A stretch of DNA of 64,000 nucleotides from JAFGDI01 sp963662515 (GTDB lineage Bacteria > Planctomycetota > Phycisphaerae > Sedimentisphaerales > SM23-30): contig OY759675.1 in assembly GCA_963662515.1 (NCBI GenBank), positions 868,001 to 932,000 of the forward strand, given 5' to 3'. The position numbers and the translations under genes are program-made. How positions within the stretch are numbered: the first letter of the stretch is position 1; every line of letters begins with the position of its first letter. Positions 55,543-61,812 of the stretch are shown piece by piece. The notes under the pieces were generated by a model. That model was not told the DNA's origin and ran no database searches. It saw only the letters and a list, made by a program, of their open reading frames with translations.

Positions 55543-55612
55543 AACCACTAATCACACGAACTACACGAAACTTATAATTCTTCTTTTAGTGTCTTTGGTG
55601 TGCTTGGTGGTT
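55543..55612. repeat. Imperfect inverted repeat of about 25 bp per arm
   Basis: The left arm starts AACCACTAATCACACGAACT and continues ACACG. The right arm read in reverse complement starts AACCACCAAGCACACCAAAG and continues ACACT. The arms agree at roughly three quarters of positions, spaced by about 20 bases. It could be a hairpin element or small MITE-like sequence. Confidence 0.55.
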
Positions 55613-55653
55613 AAAAAAACTCTTAAATTATTATTAAGAAAGGAGACTAGATT

Positions 55654-55681
55654 AATTCGCAACCAAGATGGTTACGCTACC
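55654..55681 (-). repeat. Small hairpin repeat family, copy 4 (inverted)
   Basis: AATTCGCAACC-AAGAT-GGTTACGCTACC; stem CGCAACC with GGTTACG, divergent relative to the other copies but keeping the flanks. Confidence 0.45.
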
Positions 55682-55760
55682 TAGACCCGCCCGTGCGGCG
55701 TAAGCACTTTTTGATACTGAAAATTGGGTTTCGGTATGGAATATGCCCAAAAGCGGACCT

Positions 55761-56340
55761 TAAATTGGTAATTTCATGTAGCAAAACGGTAATTTCATTG
55801 AGCGAATCGTCAAAAAAAGTAGCGGGCGAGCGATTTCATGCAGCAAGTCGTCAAAAAAAATAGCCAGCGGGCGATCTCAATGAGCGAATTGGTAATTTCA
55901 TCAAGCGAATCGACGATTTTAACTGCGGATCGGCGATTTGAGGTAGCGAACTGACGATTTCAATGAGCGAACTGACGATTTGAATGAACAGATCGATAAT
56001 TTCATCGAGCAGGCAGGTAGAAAATTCAGCAGGCGGGTCGAAAATTCAGCGGGCGGGTCGAAAAAGTAGCCAGTCGGCGATTTCAACCAGCAAATCGACG
56101 ATTTCAACGAGCGAATTGGCAAAATTAAGAGCGAATCGCTGATTTGATCATGCAATTTGATAATTTCAACCTTCAAATCGGTAATTTTAACCAGCAAATT
56201 ACCAATTATAACGAGCCAGCGGGTCGAAAATTCAGCTTGCCGGTCGTTTCAACCTGCAAGCCGGTAATTTCATCAAGCAAATCGGCGATTTCATCCAGCG
56301 GATTGGCAATTTTAACAAACGAATCAACGATTTTAACGAG
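55761..56340. repeat. Degenerate tandem array of about 28 units of 21 bp
   Basis: The region divides into about 28 consecutive units, mostly exactly 21 bp, with consensus CRAATCGGCGATTTCAWCNAG. Examples are CGAACTGACGATTTCAATGAG (near 55948), CAAATCGACGATTTCAACGAG (near 56091) and CAAATCGGCGATTTCATCCAG (near 56278). Most units contain the near-palindrome AATCG-N-CGATT. Because 21 is a multiple of three, several frames stay open for 60-90 codons on either strand and encode heptad-like peptides, but none has a start site. It is not CRISPR: there are no conserved repeats alternating with unique spacers. Confidence 0.8.
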
Positions 56341-56620
56341 TCAATAGCGAACAGCGTCGAGTAGCCAGTTATACCTCGATATTAGCTCCTCTCGACATGC
56401 TCGAGACATTTAATTGCGGTACGGGCGAGTTGTCCGTTCCGGGAAATAATCCTCACCATCCTTTAATCCCTGCAAAAGAATATTCAAGAGTTTTTAGCGA
56501 GGTCGAAGATCCGCCTTTGGCGGGTTTAGAGGATAGGAGGATAATGCGTTGGAAGAGGTGTTTTGAATAAGAACAGGAATATATTGTTAGAACCATCCGC
56601 CTGAGGCGGAGACGCAGATT

Positions 56621-56870
56621 CACTTAGGGCGGTCGAGCCGCAACCAAGAGTAACAAGAAACAAGAAACAAGAAACAAGAAATAAGAAATAAGAAACAAGA
56701 AATAAGAAACAAGAAATAAGCTGAGGTTTCTCGCTTCGCTCGATACTAGTTTTATTTAAATGTTCGACTGTCTGCAAGCTGGTTGTTAATTCTTATTTGT
56801 CAGATTGTTGCAAACGCTAAGAAAAATAATCGAGCATAAAAAACAATATTCTGCAGGATAGTATTGCAGA
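56621..56870 (+). repeat. Long intergenic direct repeat, right copy
   Basis: Same order of parts as 44640-44846: CACTTAGGGCGGTCGAGCCG, microsatellite, ATTTAAATGTTCGACTGTCT, then TTGCAAACGCTAAGAAAAAT and a GCAGGATAGTATTGCAG end. With the left copy it flanks the FN3 gene, the restriction locus and the array. Confidence 0.75.
56651..56720 (+). repeat. Heptanucleotide microsatellite (AACAAGA/AATAAGA)n
   Basis: About ten uninterrupted 7-bp units, AACAAGA with AATAAGA variants, inside the right copy of the long direct repeat. Related short AT-rich runs occupy the same place in the left copy (44665-44690) and near 54942. A minus-strand frame of 83 codons through it is an artefact of the repeat. Confidence 0.85.
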
Positions 56871-57083
56871 TTAAGAAAGTTGTATTATCTGTAATACTAT
56901 CCATCATATTCTTGTTTTGGGAGTGGACTCTACAGGATTGTTAGGAACTTGTTACATAGATGACATTTCATTATATCCTGTTGATTTGTATTATCATTAA
57001 CTATGTGCAGTTAAAAATATGGTATATCGGCAGATGTTATAATGGTATCAGTTATCTGTGTTTACTGGGTGATGATAATTACT

Positions 57084-58682
57084 TTATTTTTTCTTTCTGA
57101 AGAGCATAGATGCTTCCTGGGTTTTCAGGCCGGCGGCGGCGGCGAAATACACGGTGAAGCATAGTATTGTCAGGGTAAGTAATTGCATATATTTGTTCAG
57201 GTTGCCGGTGTTTTTCAGGAATAGCCAGCCGATAATGGTCATGATCGCAGAGGCTATGGCGCATTTAATTACACAGATGGTTATACCGCCGTTCAGGTCC
57301 AGATTTTTCCTCTTTATGAGAATAAAAAGCAGCCAGCCGGCTTGTATAGTAGCACAAATGGCTGTTGACAGTCCCAGTCCGCCGGTTGCCAGCGGCCAGA
57401 TGAGGATCAGGTTCATGAAGAAGTTGAGGAATATCATCTTAACTGCTATATTGACCGGCGTTTTGCTATCTTTAAAAGAGTAGAAAGCCCTTACCACTAA
57501 TTGCTGCATGCAGTATGCGATCACGCCCACGGCATAATATACAACGGTAGAAGCAGTTTGGGCCGCATCATTAGCGGTAAATTCACCACCTTCAAAAATT
57601 GCTCTTACCATTGGCCCGCTTATCAGCATAAGTCCCAGAGTTGAGGGCAGGCCGATAAAGATCGTCAGGCGTATTCCGTGATTTAGTTGGCGGGCAAAGC
57701 CTTTCATGTCATTTTCTGATACGCAGGAACTAAGGAACGGGAATATGGCTGTTGCCAGGGCGACGCCAAAAACGCCCAGCGGGAACTGATAGCAGCGTTG
57801 GGCATTATAAAGATAATTTACCGAACCTTCATTCACCGGGCAGAGTACCTGGTGACCGAAAAATTCCATATAAGGACCGCTTGCCTGGCTGCTGCTGAAA
57901 TAGAAGGCGATAAGATTATCGGAAACAGTATTGATCTGAACGGCAGCCAGACCTATCATCATGGGTGCCATTATGGTGAATACTCTGCGTATGGAGGGTT
58001 CATTGAAGCTGAAACGCAGGCGGGGCGAAATGCCATGTTTACGCATGGCCGGTATCTGTACCGCAATCTGAATAAGCCCGGCAGCAAAGACCGACCAGGC
58101 TGCGGCATATATCTGTTGCCAGGGGTCAGCACCAAAAAAACGGGCAAAGCCATATACGCCAATAATGATCGTAGTATTCAGAAAGGCAGGTACAAGGGCA
58201 GGGGCTATGAAATGGCGATGTACCTGCAAGAGACCGCCGACAACTGCGGCATAACAGATAAAGATCATATAGGGCAGCATGATCGCGCCCAGACTCAGCA
58301 TGTGTATGGTCTTGGGGTCGTAACTGGCGGCGGCATCGCTATAGCGAAATGCCAGTAAGACAATTATGCCCACCAGGGTAAGGCAGGTAAGGCCGCTGAT
58401 AAGTAATGTCAGAACACTGCGGGCCAGTAATTGAGCCTGCTCAGGATCCTTTTTCAGTTCATCTGTGTAAACTGGTATAAGGGCAGCGGTTAATGCTCCC
58501 TCACCGAATAATCGACGGACCAGATTGGGGACCTGAAAGGGTATGCCAAAATAGTGCATAATAACCGCACCAAAATAGCGGGCCATGAGAGCATCTCGCA
58601 CCAGACCCAGCACTCTGCTCAACAGAGTCAGCAGGGCGACAACTTTAGCTGCGGAAACGAAAGAATGATTTTGTTTTGACAT
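57084..58682 (-). CDS. murJ: Lipid II flippase MurJ (MviN)
   Basis: 532 residues with about 14 hydrophobic helices. The N-terminus carries the MurJ pattern SRVLGLVRDALMARYFG followed by FQVPNLVRRLFGEGALTAAL-IPVY, and GLPSTLGLMLISGPMVRAIF-EGGEFTANDA occurs in the second half. It flips the lipid-linked peptidoglycan precursor across the inner membrane and belongs to the MOP superfamily. Its start is 12 bases downstream of the M16 peptidase stop, so the two are cotranscribed. No clear terminator follows; the gene faces the repeat region. Confidence 0.93.
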   Translation of the reverse strand: MSKQNHSFVSAAKVVALLTLLSRVLGLVRDALMARYFGAVIMHYFGIPFQVPNLVRRLFGEGALTAALIPVYTDELKKDPEQAQLLARSVLTLLISGLTCLTLVGIIVLLAFRYSDAAASYDPKTIHMLSLGAIMLPYMIFICYAAVVGGLLQVHRHFIAPALVPAFLNTTIIIGVYGFARFFGADPWQQIYAAAWSVFAAGLIQIAVQIPAMRKHGISPRLRFSFNEPSIRRVFTIMAPMMIGLAAVQINTVSDNLIAFYFSSSQASGPYMEFFGHQVLCPVNEGSVNYLYNAQRCYQFPLGVFGVALATAIFPFLSSCVSENDMKGFARQLNHGIRLTIFIGLPSTLGLMLISGPMVRAIFEGGEFTANDAAQTASTVVYYAVGVIAYCMQQLVVRAFYSFKDSKTPVNIAVKMIFLNFFMNLILIWPLATGGLGLSTAICATIQAGWLLFILIKRKNLDLNGGITICVIKCAIASAIMTIIGWLFLKNTGNLNKYMQLLTLTILCFTVYFAAAAGLKTQEASMLFRKKK

Positions 58683-58694
58683 AGAAAAAGTCGG

Positions 58695-59924
58695 TTATAC
58701 CGGAATATTGTCCGGCCCCAGAGTTGTTATCGTTAATGTTTCCATAGGGAAGCGATCTATGACCTGTCTTATTTGTTCCATGGAAATGTTGTTGATAGCG
58801 TCGAGTTCATCTTTAACGCTGCTATATTGACCGCGATATGTCATGTCCATGCCCAGAGGTACCAGCCGTCCCATAGGTACTTCGCTGCTGATAATGCGAA
58901 CAGAAGCCAGTTTATTGCGTCCGGCTTCCAGCTCTTCCTGAGTTATGCCATCGCGTCTTATATCGGCCAATATTTTTCTGGTTATGTCTATTACTTTTTC
59001 TCTGTTTTCCTGGCCGCAGGAGACATAGGCATAATAATGCCCCAGACCGTCCATAGCTTCATATTCAAAAGCGGCGCAATCGGTGAGTGCATTATCAACC
59101 AGGGCCCAGTGCATGCGAGAGTTGCCCTCATCGCCTATTACCCCGGCCAGCAGAGCCGCAGCATAGCGCAGATCGTCCTGTGCTGAAGGGCCGTTGGCTA
59201 TCATGCAGATATGGTCCCGCTGAATGTTATTACTGCCGATGTGGGCTATTGAGCCGCCGCCGGTATAGTCAGCCAGTATTCTTTCAGTAGGATATGCCTG
59301 CCACCAGCCGCAAAGTTCCTGAGCCTGCTTCTGAAGCAGGGGCAGATCGACCTTGCCGCTACAGGCAAGAATTATATTGCCAGGACTATACCGTCGTTGG
59401 AAATAGTCCCTCATTTGTGAACTGGTCAGAGCAGTAATCGATTCTGGTGTGCCCAGTACGCTGTTGCCTGCCGGGAATGTTCCGTAATGCTGGGTGCGGC
59501 ACCGGTCAACAACCTCAAAATGAGGCAGATCTTTGTACATGGCTATCTCTTCCAGAATGACACCTTTTTCAATGTCGAAATCTTCCTGTCTCAGACTAGG
59601 CCGTAAAAGGTCGGCCCAAAGCTCTGTTACCTGGCCCTGGTATTCAGGCAGTACGCAGGCATAATAGACAGTGTTTTCCTCTGAGGTAAAGGCATTATAT
59701 TTCGCGCCCATCTGGTCAAATTCCAGGTTAACATCCATTACGGAACGCTTTTTGGTGCCTTTAAAGAGCATGTGTTCCAGAAAATGACTGACTCCGGATT
59801 CGGCCTGAGTTTCGTCTCTGCTGCCAGTTCTGACAAAAAAACCTATTGCGGTTGATAGAGCACTGGGGTTGATCTCAGCGATAACTCTGAGGCCGTTTGC
59901 TAGCTTAAATTGTTCGATTTGCAT
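58695..59924 (-). CDS. M16 family zinc metallopeptidase (processing peptidase-like)
   Basis: 409 residues from the ATG at 59924 (MQIEQFKLANGLRVIAE), chosen over one 28 codons upstream because AAGGGTAAAAGT precedes it and family members start here. The inverted zinc motif HFLEH lies in GVSHFLEHMLFKGT (about residue 46), with the third ligand Glu downstream in the FTSEENTVYYACVLPE region. A C-terminal M16 repeat (DLRYAAALLAGVIGDEGNSR, ISSEVPMGRLVPLGMD) completes the fold. No signal peptide is seen, so it is probably cytoplasmic. Cotranscribed with murJ. The substrate is unknown. Confidence 0.9.
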   Translation of the reverse strand: MQIEQFKLANGLRVIAEINPSALSTAIGFFVRTGSRDETQAESGVSHFLEHMLFKGTKKRSVMDVNLEFDQMGAKYNAFTSEENTVYYACVLPEYQGQVTELWADLLRPSLRQEDFDIEKGVILEEIAMYKDLPHFEVVDRCRTQHYGTFPAGNSVLGTPESITALTSSQMRDYFQRRYSPGNIILACSGKVDLPLLQKQAQELCGWWQAYPTERILADYTGGGSIAHIGSNNIQRDHICMIANGPSAQDDLRYAAALLAGVIGDEGNSRMHWALVDNALTDCAAFEYEAMDGLGHYYAYVSCGQENREKVIDITRKILADIRRDGITQEELEAGRNKLASVRIISSEVPMGRLVPLGMDMTYRGQYSSVKDELDAINNISMEQIRQVIDRFPMETLTITTLGPDNIPV

Positions 59925-60071
59925 ACTTTTACCCTTAATTGTGTCTGAAACATTGCCAGACGGTAAAAAAGCAGAAATAATGGTTCGGGAAACATATCGC
60001 CGGTACATTAGTTTCGAGCATAATTTTATACCTTAACAGCAGTTAAAAAGCAAGTGGCATAAAACGGACAT

Positions 60072-60104
60072 AAAAAAAGGCAACCTTTGCAATGGTCACC
60101 TTTT
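60072..60104 (-). terminator. Terminator of the beta-propeller gene
   Basis: AAAAAAGG-CAACC pairs with GGTCACCTTTT (11 bp on the minus strand with two G-U), followed on the minus strand by a run of seven T. Confidence 0.8.
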
Positions 60105-60127
60105 AACAGGTTTGTGGCATTGTCCGG

Positions 60128-61381
60128 CTATTTGATCTTATAGACAAAGAGTGAATCGCCGCGGTGGATATAGAGTTTGCCATTTGATATGGATGGGTGC
60201 GCCCAGTGTTCGCCGCTCCCGCCGGTTATGGTAAATTGGCTGACAATATTAAACCCGGCAGGATCAGCCTTGACCAGTGCCACAGCCCCGGTCTGCTCAT
60301 TATAGCAGTATAGGTGGCCATCGGCGGCGATGACCGAGCCCTTGCCCTTGTCCCAGTCGTGGGAATAAGCAATAGTACCATCGTTAAAGTTGAGGCAGAG
60401 CCATTTATTGGCCGGACGGTCTGTATTAGAGCCATAGATGTAGTTGTCAATGCGTACTACTCCGCCAAAGTGGGTGTCAAACTCTACTACAGAGCCTAAT
60501 ATTGTAACTTGACGACCATCCTGGGAGAGTTCCAGCATAACAGCCCCTTTATCATATCCGCTGGTAACAAATATCCGGCCATCAGCGTAGAGCGGGCAGT
60601 TTGCCCGTGCTCCGGGAGCCCGACCGGCTGGCTCATATTGGGTATGAGGTACTTTCCAGATCACTTTGCCTGTTTTGGCCTCAAAAGCAGCTATTGATTC
60701 CGACATAACGGCAATGATCATGTCCAGGCCGTTGTGACTGATCACTACCGGCGAGCAATAAACGGCCGATTCGGTGAAATCATCGGTTTTCCAGACGACA
60801 GTGCCATTTTCGGCATTCAAAGCAATAAGACCGGCTTTACTGCCGCCGGGACTGGTAATTACCGTTTCATCATATAGCAGGGGAGAGCAGGTATTGCCCC
60901 AGCGGCCGAACTTTGTCCCGCATATTTCTGCGGTATTAACAGACCAGAGCAGCTTGCCGTCCTCCTGGTCAAAACAGCTTACGGTTTCCAGGCCACTGTT
61001 AAAATATATGCGTTGGCTGGAATATGTAGGAGTATTACGACAGCCCGGATAAGATTTGTCCCATTCTGGTCCGTAAGGAGTCTGCCAGAGTTTTTTGCCT
61101 TCGGAATCAAAAGCAAAAACAGAACCGATCTTGCTTTGTGGGTCCATGCCGGCAATAAAAACCTTATCGTCAACTACGCAGGCGGATGACCAGCCAATGC
61201 CAAGGCTATCAACCTGCCAGAGTAATTCCGGGCCGTCCTGGGGCCATTGGGGTAAGAGGCCTGTTTCAGCAGATATGCCAGTTCGGCCAAAACCGCGAAA
61301 TTGAGGCCAATCTTCAGCAGTTGCTACGGAAAAATGGATTGTAAACATTACTGATAATGCTAAGGCTAGATACTTTTTCAT
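60128..61381 (-). CDS. Secreted PQQ-like beta-propeller repeat protein
   Basis: 417 residues from the ATG at 61381, which starts a signal peptide (MKKYLALALSVMFTIHFSVATA) and follows AGAAAGGT. The mature protein begins EDWPQFRGFGRTGIS, the standard opening of planctomycete outer-membrane-protein-assembly-B-like propellers. Repeats have the PQQ-blade form VFAFDSEGKKLWQTP, VSCFDQEDGKLLWSV, LIALNAENGTVVWKT and IAAFEAKTGKVIWKV. There is no quinoprotein dehydrogenase signature, so it is probably a binding or scaffold propeller, not an alcohol dehydrogenase. Single gene with its own terminator; role unknown. Confidence 0.87.
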   Translation of the reverse strand: MKKYLALALSVMFTIHFSVATAEDWPQFRGFGRTGISAETGLLPQWPQDGPELLWQVDSLGIGWSSACVVDDKVFIAGMDPQSKIGSVFAFDSEGKKLWQTPYGPEWDKSYPGCRNTPTYSSQRIYFNSGLETVSCFDQEDGKLLWSVNTAEICGTKFGRWGNTCSPLLYDETVITSPGGSKAGLIALNAENGTVVWKTDDFTESAVYCSPVVISHNGLDMIIAVMSESIAAFEAKTGKVIWKVPHTQYEPAGRAPGARANCPLYADGRIFVTSGYDKGAVMLELSQDGRQVTILGSVVEFDTHFGGVVRIDNYIYGSNTDRPANKWLCLNFNDGTIAYSHDWDKGKGSVIAADGHLYCYNEQTGAVALVKADPAGFNIVSQFTITGGSGEHWAHPSISNGKLYIHRGDSLFVYKIK

Positions 61382-61812
61382 ATTGCTATAAACCTTTCTT
61401 ACCACATATACGGTTCAATCTTGAAAGTTATTGCGTATTTTTACTGATCAGTGCAGCGTGGGTTACTTATTTTAGCGTATAGGGATGCTCTGGTAGCATT
61501 TCAAGGGCTTTTTAGTGTAAGGTTGTATGAAATAATTACTTATACTCTGTAAGATAGTAAATTGTACGGGTGTTGCAAAAGTATTTTTTTAATGAGCTCT
61601 CTTAAATATGAATACCATTATATGTTTTTAAGGGACAGGGTAAATAAAAAAATGATGTCCCTATGCTGGTTGAAAAGTTGCTGTTATTTAACTTTTTATC
61701 TTTTAACTGATTTTAATTACTATAGTTAAAAGTTTATTAATGATGTAAACCAATTTTACCTTATAGCCGATAAATAGTGGGAAGTTTGGTTCTTTTTTTG
61801 ACAGAGGTAAAA
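61382..61812. other. Divergent promoter region
   Basis: AT-rich, about 430 bases between the propeller gene (minus) and the LEPR-XLL gene (plus). TTGAAA near 61670 followed 17 bases later by TTTTTA is a weak promoter candidate for the plus-strand gene. Nothing else is recognised. Confidence 0.35.

Larger units (their letters stand above)
54926..55650. other. Non-coding mosaic of short repeats
   Basis: No gene supported. It contains an AGTAACAAGTAAAAAGTCAA stretch (54942) like the microsatellites at 44659 and 56651, hairpin repeat copy 3 (55090-55115), TTCGCTTCGCTCATGG-like fragments (54973 and 55462), a TCTGTGTCCTCTGAGCCTCT fragment (55298), 40-bp element copy 4 and a large inverted repeat. 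Confidence 0.5.

Noticed and set aside
55761..56340. CRISPR array
   Set aside because: Units are contiguous, 21 bp and equally degenerate along their length; no alternation of constant repeats and variable spacers and no cas genes.
55919..56347. Coding frames across the 21-bp array, both strands
   Set aside because: Frames stay open because the period is a multiple of three; no starts with ribosome sites and stops appear at the array edges in all frames.
56526..56777. Minus-strand 83-codon frame with CFLFLVSYFLFLV repeats
   Set aside because: It is the translation of the heptanucleotide microsatellite.
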